Shown piece by piece: positions 34,835 to 42,802 of a DNA stretch of 64,000 nucleotides. Source of the stretch: Lachnospiraceae bacterium (GTDB taxonomy: Bacteria > Bacillota > Clostridia > Lachnospirales > Lachnospiraceae); NCBI GenBank assembly GCA_017442865.1, contig JAFRXK010000074.1, positions 1-64,000 of the forward strand, given 5' to 3'. Numbering within the stretch: position 1 is the first letter of the stretch; every line of letters starts with the position of its first letter. The notes under the pieces were generated by a model, which was given only the letters and a program-made list of their open reading frames with translations, did no database searches and was not told the DNA's origin. The position numbers and the translations under genes were made by a program.

Positions 34835-36034
34835 TTATGAATCAACCAGCATCTTTATTCTGTTATATACGTTCAACTCTGAACCGCTTGAATCCATATC
34901 CACGCTTACTATCTGTCCCTGCGGCAGCTTTCTGTTGATAGAAGGATATAGCCCCCTGCCGCAAATCTGGTTAGGCATACACCCGAACGGCTGCATAGCA
35001 ATGACCTTTGGGCAGTCATGCAGGCAGTGACCTACTGCTTCGGCACCAATCAGCCAGCCGTCACCGACCCTGCTGTTAAAGCTGACATACCCTGCCGCTT
35101 CTTTTTTCAAAACATTAAACTTTTCGAGCGTATAAAAGCCATATTTTTTCATGACCGCTATCATGTTTTTCTGCAAATGGCCGATAAAGCTTTTTGCAAT
35201 TGTATAGAGCAGCTTCATAAAAAGCCCCGACTCAGAAAGATGTGAATCAATATAGTACATCACATACCATGACAAACCGTTTGTGTGGCTTTCACAGCCT
35301 TCTGCTTCAAGCTTCTTTATCACATTCCAGTTGCCTATGTGGCAGTATTTTATGTAAAGCTCACCTACTATGCCGACGCGCTGCTTTACTTCTCCGGTCT
35401 TCTCCACCTCGCTAAAATCCTTTGCAATCAGTTCAAAATTCTTCTTCATATGATGAAGCGTCAAATGCTTACCGGTTTTCAAATCCTCCGACAGTCTCTC
35501 AATCCACCTCTGCCGGCAGGCATCAGCCGCACCCGGTTCTCTCTCATAAGGACGCACCTGATTTACCAGAAGCATCAGAATATCGCCATAGAAAAGTCCG
35601 AACAACGCCCTTAAAACCATCCCCGGCTCCAATTTCATCTGTGCATCCTTTTCAATGCCCTTTACATTCAGCGTAAGCACCTTGACCTCTGAAAAGCCCG
35701 CATTTTCCACAGCCCTTCTAAGCGCCCATGAATAGCTTGAGCCTCTGCACGCATCTCCGGCGGTAGGCATAAGAAGTCTCGTCCGCTTCAAATCATACTT
35801 ACCGCTTTTGAGTGCATTAACCATCTGCCCGACATTTAAAATAGCCGGATAGCACATGTCATTGTTTACATAGTGAAGTCCCGTATCGGTAATATTCTCT
35901 TCATTTTCAAGAATCACGGGCCTGTAATTTTTAGAATAAAATGCGTACTTTAACAGTGGAAAATGCGCATCAAGCATAGAAGGAACCAGCAGTATGTATT
36001 TTTCTTTGTCTGTAGCTTCGTCAATTTTGTACAT
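34835..36034 (-). CDS. 2-hydroxyacyl-CoA dehydratase-like / activase-related iron-sulfur protein
   Basis: 399 residues. NNDMCYPAILNVGQMVNAL, LMPTAGDACRGSSYSWALRRA and HCLHDCPKVIAMQPFGCMPNQICGRG contain spaced cysteines like those in the second half of the large acyl-CoA dehydratase activase-related proteins of Clostridia, and in HgdB-type subunits. The usual N-terminal ATPase (BadF/HgdC) part is missing and is not adjacent, so this is a stand-alone second half, which occurs in this group. The real substrate is unknown; such proteins are often annotated only by similarity. It has its own terminator. Confidence 0.65.
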   Translation of the reverse strand: MYKIDEATDKEKYILLVPSMLDAHFPLLKYAFYSKNYRPVILENEENITDTGLHYVNNDMCYPAILNVGQMVNALKSGKYDLKRTRLLMPTAGDACRGSSYSWALRRAVENAGFSEVKVLTLNVKGIEKDAQMKLEPGMVLRALFGLFYGDILMLLVNQVRPYEREPGAADACRQRWIERLSEDLKTGKHLTLHHMKKNFELIAKDFSEVEKTGEVKQRVGIVGELYIKYCHIGNWNVIKKLEAEGCESHTNGLSWYVMYYIDSHLSESGLFMKLLYTIAKSFIGHLQKNMIAVMKKYGFYTLEKFNVLKKEAAGYVSFNSRVGDGWLIGAEAVGHCLHDCPKVIAMQPFGCMPNQICGRGLYPSINRKLPQGQIVSVDMDSSGSELNVYNRIKMLVDS

Positions 36035-36068
36035 AAATGTTTTCCCCCTTGCTCTATAAGTATGCTTT

Positions 36069-36422
36069 TTATTTAAAATACTCTTCTTTCCCTTTATCCG
36101 AAACCATTACTATTTTTATCTTCCAACCTGCCTTTAGCTGTGCTTTTACAAATGCTATAGACTTCTCAACCATTCGTCTTCCTATTCCCTTTCCCTGATA
36201 TTCGGGCAGCACCATAACATCAGCCAAATAAGCTATGTAACCTCTGTCCCATATAATTCTGGCACTGCCAACAATTTTATTATCCTCATAACAGCCTATA
36301 ACATATGCCGAATTATCAAGCCCCTGCTGTGCCTGTTCTCCGCATATCTTTTCCCAGCCAACAGCTTCTCTTAATAAATTATAATCCTCTACACTTATAA
36401 ACTCTTTATAGACAATGTTCAA
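36069..36422 (-). CDS. GNAT family acetyltransferase, C-terminally shortened
   Basis: About 118 residues from a TTG at 36422. NIVYKEFISVEDYNLLREAVGW is a typical opening of small Firmicute GNATs, and DVMVLPEYQGKGIGRRMVEK is the acetyl-CoA-binding motif A. The protein stops right after SDKGKEEYFK, where relatives continue with about 20 more residues ending the fold (KKFGF-type). It may therefore be non-functional or altered. The frame open to 36500 overlaps the XRE regulator gene, so the upstream part is unlikely to be used. Confidence 0.6.
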   Translation of the reverse strand: MNIVYKEFISVEDYNLLREAVGWEKICGEQAQQGLDNSAYVIGCYEDNKIVGSARIIWDRGYIAYLADVMVLPEYQGKGIGRRMVEKSIAFVKAQLKAGWKIKIVMVSDKGKEEYFK

Positions 36423-36441
36423 CGCAAAATCATCTTTTAAC

Positions 36442-36648
36442 TTAAAAATAAAACAACTCTTCAAACTTCTTATCCAACGCAATACACAGTAACAATGCAA
36501 GCTTTGCCGTAGGATTAAACTGCCCTGTCTCTATAGAACTTATAGTATTCCTTGACACGCCGACCATTTCAGCAAGTGCCGATTGTGAAAGCTTCTTTTC
36601 ACTGCGGACTTCCTTCACATTATTCTTAAGTACTAATTTTTCTTCCAT
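36442..36648 (-). CDS. Small XRE-family helix-turn-helix regulator
   Basis: 68 residues, nearly all one HTH domain: VRSEKKLSQSALAEMVGVSRNTISSIETGQFNPTAKLALLLCIALDKKFEELF. This short type commonly pairs with a small membrane protein gene, as here (36651-36956), with a 2-nt gap. It probably autoregulates the pair by binding upstream of 36956. Its targets cannot be read from the sequence. Confidence 0.85.
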   Translation of the reverse strand: MEEKLVLKNNVKEVRSEKKLSQSALAEMVGVSRNTISSIETGQFNPTAKLALLLCIALDKKFEELFYF

Positions 36649-36650
36649 AC

Positions 36651-36956
36651 TTAGTACCCTCTAAAAAAATTCACGGTGGCTATTACTGCTGGGACAAACA
36701 TACATATGCCCAGAATTAAATCAGACATCTCCTTGCCCTTAATGAACTTATATGTATACGCTGCACACGCCGATATACATGCAACGGCCCACAAATCCGA
36801 CACAGGTAAATCCCTCATTGCACGAATGAAGCAGAAAAATGCTGCTGACAGAGCCATAGCTGCGTAAGACCACTTCATAGCCTTATCTTGTATCTGCGCC
36901 TTCATCTCATCATTGCCCTCTTTCCGGGCTCTTTTCAAAATTTCATTCTTATCCAT
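36651..36956 (-). CDS. Small membrane protein, DUF6442-like
   Basis: 101 residues. A charged N-terminal helix (MDKNEILKRARKEGNDEMKAQIQDKA) is followed by three hydrophobic segments and a short C-terminal end. The layout and sequence fit the DUF6442 proteins that stand next to small XRE regulators in Firmicutes. The function is unknown. It lies 2 nt upstream of the XRE gene in the same transcript. Confidence 0.6.
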   Translation of the reverse strand: MDKNEILKRARKEGNDEMKAQIQDKAMKWSYAAMALSAAFFCFIRAMRDLPVSDLWAVACISACAAYTYKFIKGKEMSDLILGICMFVPAVIATVNFFRGY

Positions 36957-37055
36957 GATATAACCTCTTTGCCAAGTTTTATTTGCAAAGATAATATATC
37001 ATCGCCAAGTATACTTGTCAACATTTTTGCAAAGTTTTATTGTCAAAAATATCAT

Positions 37056-38105
37056 TTATTTTATCCCAACCATTTTTCTGACAAACGGTATAAGCTTAAT
37101 CAAATGATATGCCAATAATGTTAATACGAAGCTTCCAATACAAATAAAAAATACCTGTAAAATAAAATCATCAAAAGTACATACAACATAATACGCTAAT
37201 GCCACCAAAATAGACTGATGCAAAATGTAGATCGGATAAGATGCACGATTAAAATAGTCTGTAAAGCTTGTCCTCTTGTTAAAATATTTCTTTCCTGTAA
37301 CGAGCAATACTAAAATTGAGAGCCACCCCACAAAATTAATCCACAAATCACCATAGTACGAAAAGGTATAATACAAAACAACAAGTGCTATAGTCGCAAC
37401 AGTCCACAAAACCAACAGCCATTTTATATTTCTTTCAATGGTCTTAAAAACAGTATCATTACTTAAGACATAATATCCCATCAAATATAGTGCCAAATCC
37501 TTTCCTATACTGAATCCACCGATATTACCCAGATAATACATTAGCCATATAGGTATAAAAAGGAGCAGTACACCCCAAGCAGATATCGTTTCTATCTTCT
37601 TTGCAACTTTCTGGTAAGAAATAAATTTAAATAGCGCTAAAGAAATCATAGAAATAATAAACAAGAACAAAATAAACCATAGCTGTCCCGGTGTAAATGC
37701 GCCATCATAACCGCTAAAATCTGTTAAATGCGTAAAAAAGTATTTCCAGTTTGCAAGCAGACCTTCCTGATAGTCATAATAAAACTTCCTGGCAAACAGG
37801 GTTTGAAATGGCACAAGAAACACCATACCGCAAATAAAAGGAATTAACAGTTTATTAACTCGTTGAACAACATATTCTTTATTTGACCGTTTTTCTAATG
37901 AATATCTTGTACTCATTCCCGCAATTACAAATAATATAGGCATAAACCACGGATTCACAAGTACTATTAATGTACTCAAAAGCTTATTTTCACCCAGCCA
38001 TATATAAAACTTTGAGCCAAAATCATTCCAAATCATAAATGTATGTACCGGAAACAATAATAAAATACTTAAGTTACGCAAATTATCAATATAATGTTTT
38101 CGCAT
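37056..38105 (-). CDS. Membrane acyltransferase, acyltransferase-3 family
   Basis: 349 residues with about ten hydrophobic segments. RKHYIDNLRNLSILLLFPVHTFMIW has the histidine found at the start of acyltransferase-3 proteins, and RASYPIYILHQSILVALAYYVV is the conserved late segment. These enzymes add acyl groups to polysaccharides, lipids or antibiotics at the membrane; the acceptor here is unknown. The ATG lies 18 bp after the end of the upstream gene, so the two may be co-transcribed. Confidence 0.8.
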   Translation of the reverse strand: MRKHYIDNLRNLSILLLFPVHTFMIWNDFGSKFYIWLGENKLLSTLIVLVNPWFMPILFVIAGMSTRYSLEKRSNKEYVVQRVNKLLIPFICGMVFLVPFQTLFARKFYYDYQEGLLANWKYFFTHLTDFSGYDGAFTPGQLWFILFLFIISMISLALFKFISYQKVAKKIETISAWGVLLLFIPIWLMYYLGNIGGFSIGKDLALYLMGYYVLSNDTVFKTIERNIKWLLVLWTVATIALVVLYYTFSYYGDLWINFVGWLSILVLLVTGKKYFNKRTSFTDYFNRASYPIYILHQSILVALAYYVVCTFDDFILQVFFICIGSFVLTLLAYHLIKLIPFVRKMVGIK

Positions 38106-38123
38106 GCATTTTTACCTTTCAAA

Positions 38124-38870
38124 TCATATTTCTTTAAATCCGCTTCTACTCCACAGCCAAAGTGGTGTATGAATATCGATAGGCTTATATTTTGTATTGT
38201 CAAACAGCTCCTGCCATCTGTCTATAACTATCTGCTGAACATTTGAGGAAGCAAACTCTTCGTCTGTAATAAGTCCCAGCCTATGTGTTGACTTGCACAC
38301 ATGAGTATCAGGGGCTACGGTTAAGTGCTCAACATTTTTATATTCTCTGTCTGTATACTGGTAAATCACATACATCCAATAGTTGCAGATTTTTGTTCCG
38401 GATAAATAAGGGAACTTCTTCTTGTTTGTCTTCTGAATATAATCCCTGATTTTATCAACATCATTATCCATTGAATCAAATAGTCTTCGTATATCTCCGT
38501 CATACAATTCTACAAATGTATTGCATAGTGACAGCCATATCTCAGTTTGTTTTTGTCTCTGCAATGCAACTTTATATTTTGTAAGTGCATATTGAACTTC
38601 TTCAAATGTCTTTTTCAAACAAACTTCAGGCTCAAATACAAATCTGGTGCTCTCATCCTCATAGGTTCTGTTGGCGCTTTGCCACAAGGCGTAAGAATTT
38701 CTTTGGTAATTCAGTGCCATGGGCAAAGTAAAATACAAATAATTTTCTTTAGAAGATTTCTCAAAATGAGGGTTTGCATCTTCCGGCATAACCTCACCGC
38801 CAAGCTCGCCATTCTTCCACATCTTATATAAAGCATCTGCTTTCTTAAAAATTTCGTCTCTATTATTCAT
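38124..38870 (-). CDS. HhH-GPD (DNA glycosylase)-like protein
   Basis: About 248 residues, not a named family I recognise. The C-terminal half has FPYLSGTKICNYWMYVIYQY and then TVAPDTHVCKSTHRLGLI, which resembles the 'VDTHV.R...RLGL' motif of endonuclease III-type DNA glycosylases, where this Asp is catalytic. The N-terminal half (ENYLYFTLPMALNYQRNSYALWQSA) is family-specific. A base-excision repair or base-sensing role is inference from that single motif. The start is uncertain: ATG 38894 or ATG 38870; I chose the latter because it begins the conserved part. Base composition is AT-rich, like its neighbours. Confidence 0.45.
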   Translation of the reverse strand: MNNRDEIFKKADALYKMWKNGELGGEVMPEDANPHFEKSSKENYLYFTLPMALNYQRNSYALWQSANRTYEDESTRFVFEPEVCLKKTFEEVQYALTKYKVALQRQKQTEIWLSLCNTFVELYDGDIRRLFDSMDNDVDKIRDYIQKTNKKKFPYLSGTKICNYWMYVIYQYTDREYKNVEHLTVAPDTHVCKSTHRLGLITDEEFASSNVQQIVIDRWQELFDNTKYKPIDIHTPLWLWSRSGFKEI

Positions 38871-38926
38871 ATTTACAACTATTAATCCTCTCATCAGGTC
38901 GAATGCATATAAATATAATTTCTTCT

Positions 38927-39805
38927 CTATTCTTCAGTGCTTATTACAAGTTCGCTCTTTACTCCATTAAGTTCAATATAATTATCGGCATCATCTGTTG
39001 AAAAATCCTCTACGCCTTTACCGTTTCGCTCATAGGAAAGTCTTGTTCCAATGCCTTTTCTTGCGGCGCTGAACCTGTAATCTTCAGGCACTATGATTCT
39101 TGATGTTGATGAAAGCTGGTTTATCTCTATAGCTCCTTCGTAGGATTTTACGGTAACAAGCATATCTATGTTGCAGTTAAGCTCCAGCTCTCCCTTGCTC
39201 TCAGAAATCAGAACCTCATCAGTCTTTCCGTCAAACTCAATATCCTCACATTGAATGCCCGACACCTCAAATTTTCTTGTATTTACCTTGACTTCTACCT
39301 TCCACATATATTTTTGTGGAATAACAATAACAACAAAAAGTGCATCCTTTGCAATTGCTTCTGTCATATCACCAAATCTCTTCATCTCCACATCAATGCG
39401 ATTTTTTATATCATCAATCTTCACCTTGAAATCGCTTTGAAGGGTGCTTATTGTATTGGACAGCAGACGAACGATAATCTTTTCGCCGTCATAAGCAGTA
39501 AGCTTCACCTTATTTGCACCGCCCAGCTTGATATCATAGCTTTTCACCGCATCAATATCATATTCGGTAACGCTCTCAAACAAATAATCCTTTGAAATCT
39601 TTTCCGCCTTCTCACCCGACAGCAAATCATCTAACGATACACCGAACAATTCCGATATTGCAATCATATTTTCAATATCCGGCGTTCCGCTTCCTGTCTC
39701 CCACTTTGTAATTGCCTGTCTTGAAACCATAAGCTTCTCCGCCAGCTTTTCCTGAGACAATCCTGCCTGCTTTCTATATCCCTTTAACTTTTCCGCAAAT
39801 GTCAT
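38927..39805 (-). CDS. XRE-family regulator with C-terminal DUF4097-like beta domain
   Basis: About 292 residues. The HTH domain is at the start (MTFAEKLKGYRKQAGLSQEKLAEKLMVSRQAITKWETGSGTPDIENMIAISELFGVSLDDLL). It is followed by a repetitive beta-strand domain (VKLTAYDGEKIIVRL ... IEINQLSSTSRIIVPEDYRFSA) of the adhesin-like DUF4097 type. The ATG at 39805 has AAAGGAGG 9 nt upstream; the frame to 39883 is not used. It is divergent from tspO across a 190-bp gap, so it might regulate it. The ligand is unknown. Confidence 0.8.
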   Translation of the reverse strand: MTFAEKLKGYRKQAGLSQEKLAEKLMVSRQAITKWETGSGTPDIENMIAISELFGVSLDDLLSGEKAEKISKDYLFESVTEYDIDAVKSYDIKLGGANKVKLTAYDGEKIIVRLLSNTISTLQSDFKVKIDDIKNRIDVEMKRFGDMTEAIAKDALFVVIVIPQKYMWKVEVKVNTRKFEVSGIQCEDIEFDGKTDEVLISESKGELELNCNIDMLVTVKSYEGAIEINQLSSTSRIIVPEDYRFSAARKGIGTRLSYERNGKGVEDFSTDDADNYIELNGVKSELVISTEE

Positions 39806-39997
39806 ATCAATGACCTCCTTTTGATTTTTCTGGCTCAAGCATAGTAAAAAACAATATGCAAAACAAGAAACTTTCGTTTTCATTATATATGTTTTTGGCT
39901 ACTTTGCGTAGCAAAAGTTAAAAAACAACGCACAAATTGAATATAACTGAATAAAACCACAAATCCATTCATAAAAATATTTCAGGAGGTGAATTAT

Positions 39998-40459
39998 TTG
40001 AACGTTCAGCTTAAAAAACTTACTACCTGTATTGCCATACCGCTTGCAGTCGGTGCGCTCTCTGCACTTTTAACCCGTGGCAGCATGAAGGCTTTTGCCA
40101 CAATCAACCAACCGCCGCTGTCTCCTCCGGGATGGCTGTTTCCGGTGGTCTGGACTATCCTGTATGTCCTTATGGGTATTGCATCTTACCTGGTATTATC
40201 ATCACCCCAGCCAAACAGCAACGCTCTGACCGTGTATGCTATTCAGCTCTTTTTCAATTTTGCATGGTCTATTATATTTTTTAATATGAAGCAGTACCTG
40301 TTTGCGTTTATCTGGCTTGTTATTTTGTGGCTGTTAATTTTGAAAACGATTATTCTGTTCTACCAATCCTCAAAAGCTGCCGGATACCTGATGATTCCAT
40401 ATCTGCTTTGGGTTACCTTTGCAGGCTATTTAAACCTGGCAATCTACTTTTTAAACTGA
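39998..40459 (+). CDS. tspO: TspO/MBR family membrane protein
   Basis: About 153 residues and five hydrophobic segments. INQPPLSPPGWLFPVVWTILYVLMGIASYLV and LFFNFAWSIIFF are the TspO signature. Family members bind tetrapyrroles and related ligands. The TTG at 39998 is preferred: AGGAGG (984-989 of this kilobase) lies 8 nt upstream, whereas the GTG at 39989 overlaps that site. This is one of the very few plus-strand genes here and has its own bidirectional terminator. Confidence 0.9.
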   Translation: MNVQLKKLTTCIAIPLAVGALSALLTRGSMKAFATINQPPLSPPGWLFPVVWTILYVLMGIASYLVLSSPQPNSNALTVYAIQLFFNFAWSIIFFNMKQYLFAFIWLVILWLLILKTIILFYQSSKAAGYLMIPYLLWVTFAGYLNLAIYFLN

Positions 40460-40498
40460 TAAGTACATATGAAATATCTAATATAAAATCAATCTGAC

Positions 40499-40550
40499 AA
40501 AACAACCGTTGACGAGTCTCTCTGAATTTTCGAGTTTCAACGGTTGTTTT
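40499..40550. terminator. Bidirectional terminator between tspO and the convergent GNAT gene
   Basis: Arms at 40499-40512 and 40537-40550 form a 14-bp perfect stem (AAAACAACCGTTGA / TCAACGGTTGTTTT) with A- and T-runs on both sides. Confidence 0.9.
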
Positions 40551-41077
40551 TATTCTTCATTTATCTGTAAGGCATTCATCTTATCAACAAACTCCTTACT
40601 CTTAACCGTCATCTCTGCCCATGCCGGTCTGAAACCGCTCTTTATTGCATTCCTTGCCGACTTCAGATTGCACCACGCACAGCAATAGAAATGCACCTTA
40701 CCCCTGTTTAATATTTCGATTGCAAGTCTGCTTGTAATTGCGGATGCAATTCCCTTTCTTCTGTATTCCGGCAGTACATCCACGCCAATCTGCCACATTG
40801 AATCACAGTCTGCCGAACATCCTGCAAGTCCGACTAAGGTATCGCCATCATATGCACCCACCCATAATACATCCAGCTGCTTTCTATCTTCACAAAGTGC
40901 ATTTGACCATTTATCAACGTAAAGCTCTGCAAAATCTGCCTGCTTTAGCACCTTCAGTTCATAATCGCAGGAAAGCTCCTTAAGCGCATCTACATCAGGC
41001 AAAAAATCCTCTGCTGTACAATTTAAATCGATTGCCGACTGCGCCATCGCAATCTCTAAAATTCCTCTGTTGTTCAT
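40550..41077 (-). CDS. GNAT family acetyltransferase
   Basis: 175 residues. The acetyl-CoA motif is QIGVDVLPEYRRKGIASAITSRLAIEIL, followed by YCCAWCNLKSARNAIKSGFRPAWAEMTVK, a typical end for a group of larger GNATs. The N-terminus (NRGILEIAMAQSAIDLNCTAEDFL) also matches the start of those proteins, which are usually around 260 residues. The two parts seem joined with about 90 residues missing, so an internal deletion is likely. The substrate is unknown. The gene is convergent with tspO. Confidence 0.7.
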   Translation of the reverse strand: MNNRGILEIAMAQSAIDLNCTAEDFLPDVDALKELSCDYELKVLKQADFAELYVDKWSNALCEDRKQLDVLWVGAYDGDTLVGLAGCSADCDSMWQIGVDVLPEYRRKGIASAITSRLAIEILNRGKVHFYCCAWCNLKSARNAIKSGFRPAWAEMTVKSKEFVDKMNALQINEE

Positions 41078-41159
41078 AAATATTGCCCTCTTCTTTTAAG
41101 CAAAACTATACTGCAGATACACCGCAATACTTAAAGTTCAGCTCGTTGTGTGTCACATA

Positions 41160-41855
41160 TCAGTTTAATTCTAACATAGGATTGTTAAACATGGTATCAA
41201 TCAGTGAATGAAACATCTTTGTTTCAAATACCTCTGAAATTGTTGTTACACGTCCGCCTGCATCCTTTGATGAACCACCACACAGAAAAACCTTCTCATT
41301 CTCTGTATTATAATCAAGAATAACATATCTATCATGAAAAATGCCATTTGTTTTTCTTAACTGAATCTGTATATCAGAATGCTCTTTGCAAAAATCATCA
41401 AATATGCTCTTATGCAAACTGTTTCCAACATTATCACTAAAAAGAATAATTTTCACGCCAGGAATACTGCCAATCAACAGCTCAAATGTTTTTAATCCAA
41501 TATAGTTATCTATTATATAAATAGAATCTTTTGCCTGATTATATATATAAATCCCCTGTTCTGTAAATGCATATGGACAATATTTAATATTACTTCCTCT
41601 TCCTGCTCTGCTATTCAAGGTCAAAAAATTTGACCTTGAAAGTTCGTCCAACTCTTCTTTTGTTAATCTAAACATAAAATCCTCATCAAATTTCTCAATA
41701 TTATTTTTGACCTGCTGATTAAACGCTTTAGTTGTATATCCATAAATTTCTGCCAACTCGAAATCCAGCATAACCTTCTGTCCTCGGATTTCATATATCT
41801 TTTCTTTAAGCATCTCTTCAGAAATAATTATATCTTTTTCAATATCACTCATCAT
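41160..41855 (-). CDS. ORF6N-domain protein with a phospholipase-D-like C-terminal half
   Basis: 231 residues. The N-terminal part (EIRGQKVMLDFELAEIYGY then FNQQVKNNIEKFDEDFMFRL) is an ORF6N domain, common in phage antirepressor-like proteins. The C-terminal part has IFDDFCKEHSDIQIQLRKTN and FHDRYVILDYNTENEKVFLCGGSSKDAGGR, which resembles half of a phospholipase-D-like nuclease fold. The link YAFTEQGIYIYNQAKDS looks shorter than in relatives, so the middle may be deleted. It is divergent from an XRE regulator with overlapping promoters. A role in mobile-element control or defence is inference. Confidence 0.65.
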   Translation of the reverse strand: MMSDIEKDIIISEEMLKEKIYEIRGQKVMLDFELAEIYGYTTKAFNQQVKNNIEKFDEDFMFRLTKEELDELSRSNFLTLNSRAGRGSNIKYCPYAFTEQGIYIYNQAKDSIYIIDNYIGLKTFELLIGSIPGVKIILFSDNVGNSLHKSIFDDFCKEHSDIQIQLRKTNGIFHDRYVILDYNTENEKVFLCGGSSKDAGGRVTTISEVFETKMFHSLIDTMFNNPMLELN

Positions 41856-41905
41856 TGTTATCCTCTCACTATTTAAGTATATTTTATATACAATTAGTAT
41901 ATTTT

Positions 41906-41953
41906 ATTATACATAATATTTTACTTTAAATCAAGTAATACTTATTGTATAAT
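41906..41953. promoter_or_regulatory. Overlapping divergent promoters between the ORF6N gene and the XRE gene
   Basis: Minus strand: TTGATT (41934-41929), 17 bp, TATAAT (41911-41906). Plus strand: TTTAAA (41925-41930), 17 bp, TATAAT (41948-41953). The two -35 regions overlap, so one bound regulator, possibly the XRE protein, could control both genes. Confidence 0.55.
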
Positions 41954-41991
41954 AAAAATACTTTTAATAATATATGAAAGGATGCTTCATT

Positions 41992-42315
41992 ATGGATAAG
42001 GCAACAGAAAATTATAGTTCAAAAATAAAAGATTTACGTATTCAAATGGGACTTACGCAAAATGAAGTTGCTAAAGAACTAGAAGTAACTCCAGGTTACA
42101 TAAGCAACGTAGAAAATGGGCGAACAGCTATGTCCCTACGTATTTTAATCTACTATGCTAAACTTATGAACATTTCACTAGATTCATTAGTTGGGCAACT
42201 AGAACCATCATATGAATCTACCGCTACTTACAGAGAGCTTATGAACGAAATTTCTAAATTGAGCGACGATGATCAAAAAAAGCTACTAAAAACAATAAGG
42301 ATTTGGAGTAAATAA
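41992..42315 (+). CDS. XRE-family helix-turn-helix regulator
   Basis: About 107 residues. The HTH is KIKDLRIQMGLTQNEVAKELEVTPGYISNVENGRTAMSLRILIYYAKLMNISLDSLV, followed by a short tail ending in KLLKTIRIWSK. I use the ATG at 41992 (MDKATENYS), with AAAGG 10 nt upstream; the earlier ATG at 41974 is an alternative. The stop codon lies inside the loop of a strong terminator. It is divergent from the ORF6N gene and may repress it. Confidence 0.85.
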   Translation: MDKATENYSSKIKDLRIQMGLTQNEVAKELEVTPGYISNVENGRTAMSLRILIYYAKLMNISLDSLVGQLEPSYESTATYRELMNEISKLSDDDQKKLLKTIRIWSK

Positions 42316-42335
42316 CTCCAAATCCTTATTGTTTT
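42293..42335 (+). terminator. Rho-independent terminator overlapping the XRE stop codon
   Basis: A 17-bp perfect stem (42293-42309 with 42315-42331) closes a 5-nt loop. TTTT follows. The last codons of the XRE gene form the left arm. Confidence 0.9.
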
Positions 42336-42447
42336 ATCTCGTATCGTCATGATTGATTATTTATCTTCAACAACAATATATGTTCATCATAACCAACAAC
42401 AAGCACAAAATGCAAATAGTCTTTATCGGCATATGCTCTAATTAATT

Positions 42448-42749
42448 TTAAATATGCACTTCTTGTAACACAATTTCTACATATTCTTTTAATTTCAGCA
42501 TAATGGTCTGCCATTCATATTCCTGAACCGGGAATATGCTTTCCTGTTTGTTCCATTTTTCTTTAAAAGTATGCTTAGTTTAGCCGGTATAGGAGCGTAA
42601 TGCGATGAAACTATAAACACACAATTTGATTGTACGATTTTATCATATATTTCATTAAAGCACAAATCATTACAGCACCTTCTGCTATTAAAGCACTTGC
42701 CGCAACCAATGCATGGAGACAGCGAATACTCTCTTAATATCTTAAACCA
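42448..42749 (-). pseudogene. Remnant of a flavodoxin-family (NADPH-dependent FMN reductase-like) protein
   Basis: On the minus strand 42749 to about 42565 reads WFKILREYSLSPCIGCGKC, then FNEIYDKIVQSNCVFIVSSH and YAPIPAKLSILL. The cysteine cluster and the SPHYAPIPAK-like loop are typical of iron-sulfur flavodoxin-family reductases. Near 42560-42570, in an A-rich run, the frame shifts by one. It then continues KEKWNKQESIFPVQEYEW and ends EIVLQEVHI at a TAA (42448). The 5' part is missing: an in-frame TAG precedes the first tryptophan. The gene is thus truncated and frameshifted. It fills most of the 490-bp gap between the XRE terminator and the nitroreductase gene. Confidence 0.65.
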
Positions 42750-42802
42750 CTAAACTATTCTTATAAATTCTATAATATTTTTTCTTATCTCTCAACTAAA
42801 AT

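Noticed and set aside
42347-42514. A 55-codon minus-strand ORF
   Set aside because: It overlaps the flavodoxin-family remnant in another frame, and the remnant's frame reads better as protein.
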